Shown piece by piece: positions 9,879 to 19,421 of a DNA stretch of 64,000 bases. The DNA lies in the NCBI GenBank assembly GCA_002702575.1, contig PAAJ01000012.1, positions 41,386-105,385 of the forward strand, written 5' to 3'. Position numbers and translations under genes: made by a program. A model generated the notes under the pieces. That model was given only the letters and a program-made list of their open reading frames with translations, had not been told where the DNA came from and did not search any database. The stretch comes from Phycisphaerae bacterium. GTDB taxonomy: Bacteria > Planctomycetota > Phycisphaerae > Phycisphaerales > SM1A02. Position 1 is the stretch's first letter. Each line of letters opens with the position of its first letter.

Positions 9879-10670
9879 ATGTCGCAGATGCCAAGGGAAC
9901 CAGAGGCTTTTTCCGAGCAGGTACTTCGTATCCTGCGCCGGTTGAATCCAGAGGGTGAAGCGTCGCTCGCTGGCCCAATGGATCTGATCTACAACGGTCG
10001 ACAACTGGCCTTGAACAACCTCTACCGCATGGTCTGCTGTGACCCGGATCGTGGCGTCGAAATTGTCGATGAATTCCTTGATCGGATGGCTGAGGGTGAT
10101 TCTCTTGGCAGTGTCCCGATGCCGTTGGAACTCGTTCGCACCCGGGTCATGCCACGCATCCAGCCGGAATCGATCTTCGAGCGATTGGATCGACAGCAGG
10201 TTGCTCATCTGCCGTTCGTCAACGGTACGGTCATCGTCTTCGTGATCGACATGCCCCGCCTGACGGTCAGTATCACGACCGAGCAGATGCTCCGCTGGGG
10301 GATCACCGTGGACGAGCTGGACGATTGGTCTCGTGAGAATCTTCAATCGTATACACCTGATCTCAAGGTTCAGTTCATCGAGGGCGATGATGGAGGTCGT
10401 GCCGCCGTCTTCTCGGTTCAGGACGGTTATGACGCTGCAAGGCTTCTGCTCGGAACCCTGCATGAACGGCTGGCGCCCGAACTCCGTGGAGATTTCTTCG
10501 TGGCAACTCCTGCACGGGATCTCTTCGTGGCACTGTCGATCGCTCCCGATACCTTCGTCGAGCGACTGCGCAAGCGGGCAAACCGGGATTTCCGTCGCCT
10601 TCCCTATCCAATCACGGACGACTTCTTCGTCGTGACCCGTGATGGTGTTGCTGGAACACGGGCAGCGTAA
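9879..10670 (+). CDS. Conserved protein, possibly DUF1444-like
   Basis: ATG at 9879 in ORF 9840..10670; NGRQLALNNLYRMVCCDPDRGVEIVDEFLDRM resembles DUF1444 N-terminal pattern. Confidence 0.45.
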   Translation: MSQMPREPEAFSEQVLRILRRLNPEGEASLAGPMDLIYNGRQLALNNLYRMVCCDPDRGVEIVDEFLDRMAEGDSLGSVPMPLELVRTRVMPRIQPESIFERLDRQQVAHLPFVNGTVIVFVIDMPRLTVSITTEQMLRWGITVDELDDWSRENLQSYTPDLKVQFIEGDDGGRAAVFSVQDGYDAARLLLGTLHERLAPELRGDFFVATPARDLFVALSIAPDTFVERLRKRANRDFRRLPYPITDDFFVVTRDGVAGTRAA

Positions 10671-10717
10671 AAGCAGCGGTGACCGCAGCAGGTCGACGGG
10701 GTATCATCCCGCAAGCC

Positions 10718-11332
10718 ATGCTCCTGCTGATAGACAACTACGACTCGTTCACCTGGAATCTGGTTCATGCCTTCGGTGCCTTGAGCCGGGATCTTCCAGT
10801 CGAGGTCGTCCGCAACGATCAGATGTCGTTGGAAGAGGCCATTGGTCTGTCACCAAGTCATCTCGTGATTTCTCCTGGCCCATGCACGCCCGAGGAGACT
10901 GGAATCTGCCGTGATCTGGTGCGTCACTTCACAGGTCGCATCCCGGTTCTGGGAGTCTGTCTTGGTCATCAGGCCATTGCGGATGTCAACGGCATGCAGG
11001 TCGTTCAGCATTCCAGCCCGATGCACGGCAAGACATCGATGATCCATCATGATGGCAAGGGACTCTTCAAGGGGCTGCCCAATCCATTCGAGGCAACGCG
11101 ATATCACTCGCTTGTCGTCCGTCGCCATGACATTCCCGAAGACATGGAAGTCAGCGCCTGGACCGAGGAAGAGGACATCATGGCCCTGCGTTGGAAGCCG
11201 GGTTGGCCAGATGGCGATCAGGCCGCTCTGGTCGGTGTCCAGTTCCATCCGGAAAGCTTTCTCACCGAGCAGGGGCCCACTCTGCTTGGCAACTTCCTGG
11301 CGTCATCCGTACAGGGAGGGATCCCGTCGTGA
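10718..11332 (+). CDS. Glutamine amidotransferase, anthranilate/aminodeoxychorismate synthase component II
   Basis: MLLLIDNYDSFTWNLVHAFG, ISPGPCTPEETGI, LGVCLGHQAIAD, GVQFHPES. TrpG versus PabA not resolvable from sequence alone. Confidence 0.92.
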   Translation: MLLLIDNYDSFTWNLVHAFGALSRDLPVEVVRNDQMSLEEAIGLSPSHLVISPGPCTPEETGICRDLVRHFTGRIPVLGVCLGHQAIADVNGMQVVQHSSPMHGKTSMIHHDGKGLFKGLPNPFEATRYHSLVVRRHDIPEDMEVSAWTEEEDIMALRWKPGWPDGDQAALVGVQFHPESFLTEQGPTLLGNFLASSVQGGIPS

Positions 11333-12243
11333 TCACTGTCATGATGACCCTGCTCCTGGTTGTTTCCGGTCTTGTCCTTCAGGGAGAGGATCCGATCAAT
11401 GCGCTTGATGGAGTCGAGCGATCCGGCGACGTGATCATCGTCGATGATGTTCCGTACGGAACGGTCAAGAACGGTTCAATGCATGAGAGGCAGGTCATGG
11501 ATGTGGCGATGCCCATATCTCAGGACTCGCTGCTCCCGGTTGTCGTCATCATTCATGGAGGAGGCTGGGCAGGCGGTGACAAGTCCGACATGAGATTGTT
11601 TCTTGAACCTCTTGCCAATGCCGGGTGCCTCGCCATCAGTCCCAACTACAGGCTTGCACCCTCTGATCCAGCGCCCGCTGCGATCCATGACATCAAGATG
11701 CTGCTTGATTGGTTGGGGAAGCATGCAGAGGCGTTGGCCATCGACCCGAATCGCATTGCGCTGGTCGGTTTCAGTGCCGGCGGTCATCTCTCTGCGATCG
11801 TGGGTATGACGGGGGACACAGGGGTGCTCGATGCCCCTGGCGATTCCAGCCAATTCGAGCCGGTGACGGTGAAGTGCATCGCATCGATCGGGGGCCCCAT
11901 GGATCTCTCGAAACCATTCGCGCCTCGGGTCGAGCCTCTGGTCAAGGGCTGGGCGGGGGCGGTATCGGGCACGCGTGGGCCTCGTTCGCTCTACAGTCCA
12001 GTGCGATGGGTCAGTCCAAATGATCCGCCCATCATGCTCATTCACGGCGAGCAAGACGATATTGTCCCTCTTGACAACATCAGCGGGATGAAGACCCAGT
12101 GTGATCGCCATGGGGTGGGATGTCGGATCCACATCGTTGATGACGGTCCGCACATCCCCGCACCGCAGACGTTCGCAGAGCCGCTCGCTGACTTTCTCGA
12201 CGACCATCTCGGCTCCACGATCTCATTCGGAACACAACCGTGA
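11329..12243 (+). CDS. Exported alpha/beta hydrolase (esterase/lipase-like)
   Basis: GTG start overlaps the previous TGA; LPVVVIIHGGGWAGGDKSD, SPNYRLAP, IALVGFSAGGHLSA, PPIMLIHGEQDDIVP, DGPH. Confidence 0.85.
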   Translation: MITVMMTLLLVVSGLVLQGEDPINALDGVERSGDVIIVDDVPYGTVKNGSMHERQVMDVAMPISQDSLLPVVVIIHGGGWAGGDKSDMRLFLEPLANAGCLAISPNYRLAPSDPAPAAIHDIKMLLDWLGKHAEALAIDPNRIALVGFSAGGHLSAIVGMTGDTGVLDAPGDSSQFEPVTVKCIASIGGPMDLSKPFAPRVEPLVKGWAGAVSGTRGPRSLYSPVRWVSPNDPPIMLIHGEQDDIVPLDNISGMKTQCDRHGVGCRIHIVDDGPHIPAPQTFAEPLADFLDDHLGSTISFGTQP

Positions 12244-12313
12244 TGGCCTGCTGGAGCGGATGCCCTGGACACGCTACCGTGGTGGTGTGGAGTTGACCCA
12301 GCAGGAGTGCCCG

Positions 12314-12718
12314 ATGAGACACGACCCCAGTTTCGAAGCGTTGCTTGAATCCGCGAAGGACCATCTCGTCGTTCTCAGCCCGCCTGGAAACAGCTATGAA
12401 GTGCACCTCGCGGTGGACTCGCCATTGGCGGAATCCTCCATCGGTCATCGGATCACCGGAACCGCCCATGCACGAGCACTGCGAGTCCATCGAGCATCTG
12501 GTGGCGGCGCGTTCATCGAACCGATCGTCGGGGAGCCTCGCATCGTTGCAGGTCGTGTTCTGGCCAGGAATGATGATGGTCGGATCCTCGTGAAGTCCGC
12601 CATTCCGCTGCTGATCGAACTCGAGAACGAATCCGACATGGATCACTGCGTCCCCGGTGAGTTCATCAATTTTCATGTTGAGTCTGGCGTGACCTTCCAC
12701 CCGTCGACTGCGTCGTGA
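12314..12718 (+). CDS. Hypothetical protein
   Basis: MRHDPSFEALLESAKDHLVVLSPPGNSYEVHLAVDSPL...; ends overlapping the next start. Confidence 0.55.
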   Translation: MRHDPSFEALLESAKDHLVVLSPPGNSYEVHLAVDSPLAESSIGHRITGTAHARALRVHRASGGGAFIEPIVGEPRIVAGRVLARNDDGRILVKSAIPLLIELENESDMDHCVPGEFINFHVESGVTFHPSTAS

Positions 12719-13356
12719 GTGAGACGATTTCATCCAATCGGCCGACGATCATCAGCGCGGATACGCTTCGCGGAAATGGCGATCATGATGCCCGCACTCC
12801 GCCGGGGCAGACGCTGACTGCCAAGTGGCCGGTTCTCCATTACGGCGATGTTCCCGATATCGATCGTGGTCGCTGGTCTCTGGTCGTTGATGGTCTCTGC
12901 AGATCACCGATCACGCTCAACTGGGATCAGTTCATGCAGCTTCCGCAGGCGGATGTCGTATGTGACATTCACTGTGTCACCAGGTGGTCCAGGCTGGACA
13001 ATCGGCTGACTGGAGTGCTGACACGAGTTCTGCTGGATCTTGTTCAGCCCCTGCCCGAGGCCAGATATGTCATTCAGCATGCCGATTCCGATCCGGACGG
13101 TGCCTGGTCGACCAATCTGCCTATCGACGTGTTCGGTGAAGAGGACTGCATCCTGGCGCATTCGCATGATGGACAACCGTTGAGCCCGGATCACGGTGGA
13201 CCGCTTCGCACCATCGTGCCACGGCGATATTCATGGAAGGGTGCCAAGTGGCTTCACAGGATCGAGCTGGTTGATGAGGATCGGCCTGGATTCTGGGAAC
13301 TCAACGGCTACCACAACGAGGGTGATCCCTGGCTTGAAGAGCGTTGTGGTTGGTAG
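12715..13356 (+). CDS. Sulfite oxidase-like molybdopterin-dependent oxidoreductase
   Basis: WSLVVDGLCRSPITLNWDQFMQLPQADVVCDIHCVTRWSRLDNRLTGV, LSPDHGGPLRTIVPRRYSWKGAKWL, NGYHNEGDPWLEER. Confidence 0.88.
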   Translation: MSETISSNRPTIISADTLRGNGDHDARTPPGQTLTAKWPVLHYGDVPDIDRGRWSLVVDGLCRSPITLNWDQFMQLPQADVVCDIHCVTRWSRLDNRLTGVLTRVLLDLVQPLPEARYVIQHADSDPDGAWSTNLPIDVFGEEDCILAHSHDGQPLSPDHGGPLRTIVPRRYSWKGAKWLHRIELVDEDRPGFWELNGYHNEGDPWLEERCGW

Positions 13357-13373
13357 TGGAGACCTGTTGACTG

Positions 13374-14084
13374 CTACTGATCAGTCGTCAGATTCTGGAT
13401 CAGTTGCCTGTACCCATCCGCATTGGCGTCGATGGTTTCGGCGGGACCAAGCAGCTTGATGAAGACGGATCCGTCCGAGGTTTCGACGATCGTCACCATC
13501 ATTCGGTATCCGGCTTTGTGCCAGCCTCCGCCCATTCCAAGATATTCACCCTTGAGATCCACCATCGTCGTGGGCATCCCATTCACGGTCTGTGGGGTGA
13601 CTTCCGGCTGAGGTGGTCCTCCGTCGGTGCTCCGGAACTGACGGGTCCATCGGTCGATGTTGTTCTGGACGGTGTTGCCGCTGGCTTCGGGAAAGGTCGT
13701 CACGACCAGTTCGGCTGGTTCGGCGCCTTCCCGTCCAGGGACAATCCACTGGGCAACCCTGAAGTGATGCCTTGGTGGTTCCCATGTCCATGTCACGGGA
13801 ATGGGACCCTTCAGGCCCGCGAAGGAGGCCTTGCCCGGTTCCTGCGGAGTATTGCGTGTCGTTTCGTCGTTGTTTCCTGATTCGACAGGCTGTTGCCATG
13901 AGGGCGTCCTGGAAGGCGTTGCGGCGATCGGTGGCGGGGAAGTTCCCGGCATGGAGGTCGCTTCGTTTTCGCCTTCAACAGGGGGTGGGAGCGTGGTCTC
14001 ATCACAACCCGGTGCCAACAGCATGCACAACGATCCCAGCAGCAGAGACAGGCTTCTTCGGGAACAGGACGGTGAAATTGCCAT
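13374..14084 (-). CDS. Hypothetical lipoprotein
   Basis: Internal start MAISPSCSRRSLSLLLGSLCMLLAPGCDET has a lipobox. Confidence 0.65.
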   Translation of the reverse strand: MAISPSCSRRSLSLLLGSLCMLLAPGCDETTLPPPVEGENEATSMPGTSPPPIAATPSRTPSWQQPVESGNNDETTRNTPQEPGKASFAGLKGPIPVTWTWEPPRHHFRVAQWIVPGREGAEPAELVVTTFPEASGNTVQNNIDRWTRQFRSTDGGPPQPEVTPQTVNGMPTTMVDLKGEYLGMGGGWHKAGYRMMVTIVETSDGSVFIKLLGPAETIDANADGYRQLIQNLTTDQ

Positions 14085-14152
14085 GGAGAATGGTCCGGGA
14101 GTGGGGGAACGATCGTTGCCAGAGCCCATAGCATAGGCATTTCAGCGGGAGC

Positions 14153-15727
14153 ATGGCCATGGGCGAGACCATCTATCACAACGCGCGTGTCTGGACCGGT
14201 CTGGATTCGCCCAGATTTGTCTCGAGCTTTCGTGTGGACGGGGGTCGCATTGTCGAGCTTGATTGTGAACACGAAGAGGTTTCATGCGAGTCAGTCGATC
14301 TCGGAGGTCGTTTCATCTCACCTGGATTGATTGATGCGCATCTCCATCTGCTCTCTGGCGGCGAATCACTCATGCAGGTCGACTTGTCGACAGTCTCCAG
14401 TCGTGAAGAATTCCAGGATGTGCTGGCCGAAGCCCACGAGAAACTGGCCCCCGATCGTTGGTTGATCGCATCGGGATGGTCGGAGAATCGTTGGGAGTCC
14501 AAGCAGGTTCCAGACAAGTCATGGTTGGCGTGTTGCGGGACTCGGCCGGTCGTCTGCTGGCGAATGGATCTTCATACGGCAGTCGTGAATGATGCTGTGC
14601 TCGCTCATCTTTCATTGCCTGATGATGAGACGCTCGAAGCCGAAGGTGGCCGAGTACTCAGGGGTGATGACGGAGGCATGACCGGGGTTCTTCAGGAAGC
14701 GGCGGCCTGGTATCACCTGATCCCGGCCCTTCCAGACCTTCCCATCGAAGATCGTCGTGTCGCCCTTCAGTCAGCTCATCAGCATTGTCTTCGACTGGGA
14801 ATCACCTCCGTTCGTTCCATGGAGTATTCGGAAGATGTTCAGTCATTGCACATGAAACGCACCGAGTCCGGAAGTCTCAGGGTGTCCATCGTGCTCCTTG
14901 ACAGAACACTGCCGCTGTCTCTTGATTGGCTTCAGGAGGCGCGTCGAGACGAGTGGTTCAGGATCACGGGATGCAAGTCCTTTCTGGATGGAACACTTGG
15001 TTCCAGAACAGCTCGTCTTGAGCAGCCCTACGCGGATGCCCACGGCAATCAGGGGGTGTTCACGGAGCATCTTCTCGAAGGCACCTTGGCCCAATGGGCT
15101 CAAGAGGTGGTCGCTGGTGGTTGTGCGCCGGTCATGCACGCCATCGGTGATTCAGCGATTCTCGCGGGCCTGGACATCGCCAGAACAGTGGGGCCCGATA
15201 TCCGGACGAGTGTCGAACACGTTGAAGTCGTCACGGACGGGGTGCTTCTTGAACTGGATCGACTTCCCGGAGTGCGTCTGTCGGTTCAGCCTCTGCATCG
15301 GGCCGACGATGCCGTCTTCGCGGAGTCTGCACTGGGGGCTGAACGTGCCGCAGGTCTGCTGCCTCTGGCTTCGCTGATCAAGTGTGGCGCACGCCTGTCA
15401 TTTGGTTCGGACTGGCCGGTGGTTTCGGTCGATCCACTGGAGGGCATGGCTGCTGCCATCACCGGACATGATGTTCGGGGGACTGCTTTTCATCCCGAGC
15501 AGGTGATTGGAGTCGAGGATGCCTTGCAGGGGTACAGTGTCCATGCGGCCGAAGTCGCCGGATTGGATCACGTCGGCTCGCTCGGTATCGGGCAGACTGC
15601 AGATTTCATCGCTTGGAGCGAGGACCCCTTCAAGTTCGACTGGACGCAAGGGAAGCCGAGTATCGTGGCGACATTCATGGCCGGAGAACTGGTCGAAGGA
15701 ACCCTTCAGGGAGCGGAGGCGATTTGA
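14153..15727 (+). CDS. Amidohydrolase family protein (YtcJ-like)
   Basis: GRFISPGLIDAHLHLLSGGESL, CKSFLDGTLGSRTARL, PVMHAIGDSAI, LSFGSDWPVVSVDPLEGMAAA, HAAEVAGLDHVGSLGIGQTADF. Confidence 0.9.
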   Translation: MAMGETIYHNARVWTGLDSPRFVSSFRVDGGRIVELDCEHEEVSCESVDLGGRFISPGLIDAHLHLLSGGESLMQVDLSTVSSREEFQDVLAEAHEKLAPDRWLIASGWSENRWESKQVPDKSWLACCGTRPVVCWRMDLHTAVVNDAVLAHLSLPDDETLEAEGGRVLRGDDGGMTGVLQEAAAWYHLIPALPDLPIEDRRVALQSAHQHCLRLGITSVRSMEYSEDVQSLHMKRTESGSLRVSIVLLDRTLPLSLDWLQEARRDEWFRITGCKSFLDGTLGSRTARLEQPYADAHGNQGVFTEHLLEGTLAQWAQEVVAGGCAPVMHAIGDSAILAGLDIARTVGPDIRTSVEHVEVVTDGVLLELDRLPGVRLSVQPLHRADDAVFAESALGAERAAGLLPLASLIKCGARLSFGSDWPVVSVDPLEGMAAAITGHDVRGTAFHPEQVIGVEDALQGYSVHAAEVAGLDHVGSLGIGQTADFIAWSEDPFKFDWTQGKPSIVATFMAGELVEGTLQGAEAI

Positions 15728-16188
15728 TGAGTCAAGAGTCTTTGACGCATGTGGACGATCAGGGGCGTGTCACGATGGTGGACACATCCGCGAAGCCCGC
15801 CGTGCGGAGACGAGCTGTGGCGGAAGGCTTTTTCATGGGAGCCTCGAGCACGCTTGATCGTCTCTTCGATGGCAGCCTTCCCAAGGGAGACGCCCTGGCA
15901 ACCGCCAGGATTGCCGGTATTCAGGCAGCCAAGGACTGCGACCGTCTGATTCCCCTGTGCCATGGCCTGCCACTCGATCAGGTGACTGTGGATTTTCAGC
16001 GAATCGATTCGGATCGGATCCGGATCGAGGCTTCAGCCACGGTGATTGCTCGGACGGGTGTCGAGATGGAGGCCTTGACCGCCGTTGCCGTTACGGCATT
16101 GACGCTCTACGACATGACCAAGGCTGTCGACAAGGGACTGCGGATCGAGGGCATCACACTGGTCAGCAAGGAAAAGGCCAGCGTCTAG
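15727..16188 (+). CDS. moaC: Cyclic pyranopterin monophosphate synthase
   Basis: LTHVDDQGRVTMVDTSAKPAVRRRAVAEG, RIAGIQAAKDCDRLIPLCHGLPL, TGVEMEALTAVAVTALTLYDMTKAVDKG. Confidence 0.95.
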   Translation: MSQESLTHVDDQGRVTMVDTSAKPAVRRRAVAEGFFMGASSTLDRLFDGSLPKGDALATARIAGIQAAKDCDRLIPLCHGLPLDQVTVDFQRIDSDRIRIEASATVIARTGVEMEALTAVAVTALTLYDMTKAVDKGLRIEGITLVSKEKASV

Positions 16189-16823
16189 CGAAGGCTGGAG
16201 TCCGCATCACGTACGGCATCGCAGAACGCCTTGATCCGCTGTGGATCCTTCACACCTCTCTGGGATTCCACGCCACTGCTGACATCGACACCCCAGGGCC
16301 GGAGTACGCTGATGGCTTCTCCGACCGAATCGGGATCAAGTCCACCCGCGATGACCAGAGGTGTCTTGATGGTCTCTCGGATCTCGGCAAGGTCATCGTG
16401 TCTGAATGACGTGCCGGCGCCTTTGCCCGGTCCATCGACAAGCAGGATGTCGACGTCAGGGCAGGCATCCCATCGCCGAACGGCTTCCATCGAGAATGCG
16501 AATCCTCGGACAACAGGCCCTCTGGCCCGGGTGATCAGATCTTCGGATTCTTCGCCGTGAAACTGGATCCAGTTCGGGCAAAGACGAAGTCCATCGGGGT
16601 CTGGATCAACGACCACGTCAATGCATGGGAACGCGTCCGGCATCTGCTTGCGGATCTGCATGGCGGTGTTGTCGGAGACATGTCGAGGCGATGGCTCATG
16701 TCGGACGAGGCCGATCGCCGACGCGCCCGCTTCGATTGCAAGCAAGCCCATGTCCGGGTCCTGGATTCCACAGATCTTGATCCGTGTGGATCCGGGCCTG
16801 GATGGCCACATCGTTGAGCTCAT
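16185..16823 (-). CDS. trpF: Phosphoribosylanthranilate isomerase
   Basis: TRIKICGIQDPDMGLLAIEAGASAIGLV, IQFHGEES, DGPGKGAGTSF, PLVIAGGLDPDSVGEAI, GVDVSSGVESQRGVKD. Confidence 0.94.
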   Translation of the reverse strand: MSSTMWPSRPGSTRIKICGIQDPDMGLLAIEAGASAIGLVRHEPSPRHVSDNTAMQIRKQMPDAFPCIDVVVDPDPDGLRLCPNWIQFHGEESEDLITRARGPVVRGFAFSMEAVRRWDACPDVDILLVDGPGKGAGTSFRHDDLAEIRETIKTPLVIAGGLDPDSVGEAISVLRPWGVDVSSGVESQRGVKDPQRIKAFCDAVRDADSSLR

Positions 16824-18001
16824 GACATCGACTCCTGGTTCGTATCCTCCAGGAGTCTTCGGGCCAACGCCCGATGCCCATCGGATTTCAGGTCGGGCAG
16901 GGCTTCTTCAAGCAGTGGTTTGGCGTCCTCGGGCCGTTCCAGAAACCGAATCAGCAATGATGCAAGCAGCAGTCGGACTTCCGGTGCCTGTCTCGAAGAG
17001 GGATACGCGTCGAGAAATCGTTCGTAGGCTCCAGCAGCTGCTTCGCGGTCCCCCTGCGACTGCAATCTGTTGGCGATTTCAAGTTGAGTCGATTCCGGAA
17101 GAACCGCGCGTGGATGCGAGCTCATCAGGTCCCTGAAGGCGACCTGAGCTTCTTCCATCCGATCGTGACGAATCAGTCTGATGACCTTGCTTCGGAGAGT
17201 CGCTTCTTCCGGATCCTGATCGGTCTCCGTGAGAACCGGAATCGGTTTCGAATCCGGCGACTGATTGAGACGTGACGTCGAACCGGTCTCGTTGACCACC
17301 CGTCGATAGGCCGCTCGGCGTCTTCTCTGTTTCATGAGGAACAGCAGATCGAATTCATCCGATTTGACGATGCCGGTCGCGACCAGCAGGACGGCGAGCA
17401 GAAAGCCGTAGGCATAGCCCGCAAGGTGAGCGCTGTAGGCCACCGCTCCCTGTGGATTGAACCAGCCGACCATGTCGACGATGACCTGGAAGGCGACCAC
17501 CCACATGGCGGGAATCATGTACACCCCGATCAGGAAGAAGAACAGCAGGATCCTGATCCGTGCTCTCGGGAAGAGGACGATGAAACCACCTGTGGCAGCA
17601 CAGACGGCCCCGCTGGCGCCGATCACGGGTGCGATCGAAGTCAGCGTGTGTGCCAGGCCGGCGACACCGCCGCCCATGACCAGAAAGATGACGAAATTGA
17701 CATGCCCCATGCGGTCTTCAAGGGCGGAACCGAAGATCCAGAGGAAGAGCATGTTGAATGCGAGGTGAAACAGGTCGACCGGGCTGTGGGCGAACTGGTA
17801 GGTCAGCAGTTGCCAGAATTCGCCATCAGCCAGGCCCGCTTTGCTGAGGGCCATTGCATTCATGAAGGCGTCGAGCCGAGCACCGCCGCCGGCTTCCAGC
17901 ACCATGGCGAAGAGGTAGACCAGCATGTTCAAGACGATGATCGTCCCTGTTGCCCTGGGGCGGCGTCGACGGGGCCTGTCTGTCCCGATTGGGATGAGCA
18001 T
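16820..18001 (-). CDS. Rhomboid-family intramembrane serine protease with C-terminal TPR-like region
   Basis: HSPVDLFHLAFNMLFLWIFGSALEDRMG, PVIGASGAVCAATGGF (catalytic Ser), AYSAHLAGYAYGF (catalytic His), then a soluble helical C-terminus. Confidence 0.9.
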   Translation of the reverse strand: MLIPIGTDRPRRRRPRATGTIIVLNMLVYLFAMVLEAGGGARLDAFMNAMALSKAGLADGEFWQLLTYQFAHSPVDLFHLAFNMLFLWIFGSALEDRMGHVNFVIFLVMGGGVAGLAHTLTSIAPVIGASGAVCAATGGFIVLFPRARIRILLFFFLIGVYMIPAMWVVAFQVIVDMVGWFNPQGAVAYSAHLAGYAYGFLLAVLLVATGIVKSDEFDLLFLMKQRRRRAAYRRVVNETGSTSRLNQSPDSKPIPVLTETDQDPEEATLRSKVIRLIRHDRMEEAQVAFRDLMSSHPRAVLPESTQLEIANRLQSQGDREAAAGAYERFLDAYPSSRQAPEVRLLLASLLIRFLERPEDAKPLLEEALPDLKSDGHRALARRLLEDTNQESMS

Positions 18002-18053
18002 GATGAGAGTGTAGGTTCCATGGCATCATCTGGCCGATCTGACCGCTGTCTCG

Positions 18054-18082
18054 TTGCGTCTGGATCACCCGGTTCCTATAGT
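18054..18082 (+). promoter_or_regulatory. Candidate sigma70-type promoter for citrate synthase
   Basis: TTGCGT (18054-18059), 17-nt spacer, TATAGT (18077-18082), about 90 nt upstream of the gltA start. The -35 box is weak. Confidence 0.4.
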
Positions 18083-18171
18083 GGAGGGCTCGCATCGCCT
18101 GCGGACGGAGGTGGGTTTCCTCCGACAGGCCGAAACAATCGACAGCTTCTACAAGAGGGAAGGCTCAGCTC

Positions 18172-19344
18172 ATGGCCGACGCTACCGCCACTCCAGCGAT
18201 GGTGACAGACAAGGGACTCGACAACGTCATCATTGGTGATTCGACCAAATCATTCATTGATGGCACCGCCGGCGTTCTCGAATACGTCGGTATCGACATC
18301 GACGATCTGGCTCGTAACTCGACTTTCGAGGAATGCTGCTATCTGCTGTGGTACGACCGGCTGCCCACCACGGCGGAGCTTCAGTCATTCGAGGCCGAAA
18401 TTCGGTCTCACTATCAGCTCTCGGACGAGATCAAGCAGATGATCATGGCGACCCCCAAGTTTGCATCCCCGATGCATGTGGTGAGGACCATGGTCTCCGC
18501 GCTGGGCTGTGAAGACCCCGATTGCAATGATCAGAGCATGGAGGCCGAGGAGCGAAAAGCCCTGCGGGTTCTGGCCAAGACACCTGCGATCATCGCCGGT
18601 TTCGACCGACACCGCCGCGGAGAGTCCCTTGTTGATCCGGATCCGTCGCTGAACATCGCGACGAATTTCCTGATGATGCTCAATGGCGACATGCCCGGTG
18701 AGCAGACAGCTCGAGCCCTGGACGTCTGCCTGATCCTCCATGCCGATCACGGCATCAATGCCTCCACCTTCGCCACCATGGTGGCCATCGGTACCCAGAG
18801 TGACATGTACTCCGCCATCACGGCCGCCATCGGAACCCTTCGTGGCCCGTTGCATGGGGGTGCCAATGAGCGTGTGATGAACATGCTCCAGCAGATCGGA
18901 ACGATCGACAATGTCGAATCCTTCATTCGATCTCGTCTGGAAAACAAGGAAAAGGTTCCTGGATTCGGCCATCGCGTCTACAAGGCATACGATCCTCGAG
19001 CCAAGTATCTGAAGACCTTCGCCGAGACCATCGCCGAGGAGACCGGGAATCACGATCTCTACACGATGAGCAGCACCATCGAACAGATCATGGAAGAGGC
19101 TGTCGGCTCCAGGGGTATTCACCCGAACGTCGATTTCTTCTCCGCGACCTCGTACTTCTCGATGGGTCTTGCAATCGATCTCTTCACGCCGGTCTTCGCC
19201 CTGGCTCGTAATGCGGGCTGGGCGGCTCATGCCTTCGAGCGGATCGAGGACAATCGGCTCATTCGACCCAGGTGCAACTACACGGGGCCACATCAGGCTC
19301 CGTATGTTCCCATCGAGGATCGTGCGAGCACCGCATCAGGATGA
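18172..19344 (+). CDS. gltA: Citrate synthase
   Basis: MLNGDMPGEQTARALDVCLILHADHGINASTFA, GPLHGGANERVMNML, VPGFGHRVYKAYDPRAKYLK, NVDFFSATSYFSMGL. Confidence 0.94.
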   Translation: MADATATPAMVTDKGLDNVIIGDSTKSFIDGTAGVLEYVGIDIDDLARNSTFEECCYLLWYDRLPTTAELQSFEAEIRSHYQLSDEIKQMIMATPKFASPMHVVRTMVSALGCEDPDCNDQSMEAEERKALRVLAKTPAIIAGFDRHRRGESLVDPDPSLNIATNFLMMLNGDMPGEQTARALDVCLILHADHGINASTFATMVAIGTQSDMYSAITAAIGTLRGPLHGGANERVMNMLQQIGTIDNVESFIRSRLENKEKVPGFGHRVYKAYDPRAKYLKTFAETIAEETGNHDLYTMSSTIEQIMEEAVGSRGIHPNVDFFSATSYFSMGLAIDLFTPVFALARNAGWAAHAFERIEDNRLIRPRCNYTGPHQAPYVPIEDRASTASG

Positions 19345-19356
19345 CTTCAAATGACA

Positions 19357-19382
19357 CTGCCCGCTTCCGAGGAAGCGGGCAG
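19357..19382 (+). terminator. Intrinsic terminator downstream of gltA
   Basis: CTGCCCGCTTCC-GA-GGAAGCGGGCAG perfect 12-bp hairpin followed by TTGTTCTT, 13 nt after the gltA stop. Confidence 0.75.
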
Positions 19383-19421
19383 TTGTTCTTGATGAAGGTG
19401 CCGTTCAATCCAGTGAAGAGA

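Noticed and set aside
18385-19293. 302-aa antisense ORF opposite citrate synthase
   Set aside because: gltA frame is unambiguous; this frame shows no family motif.
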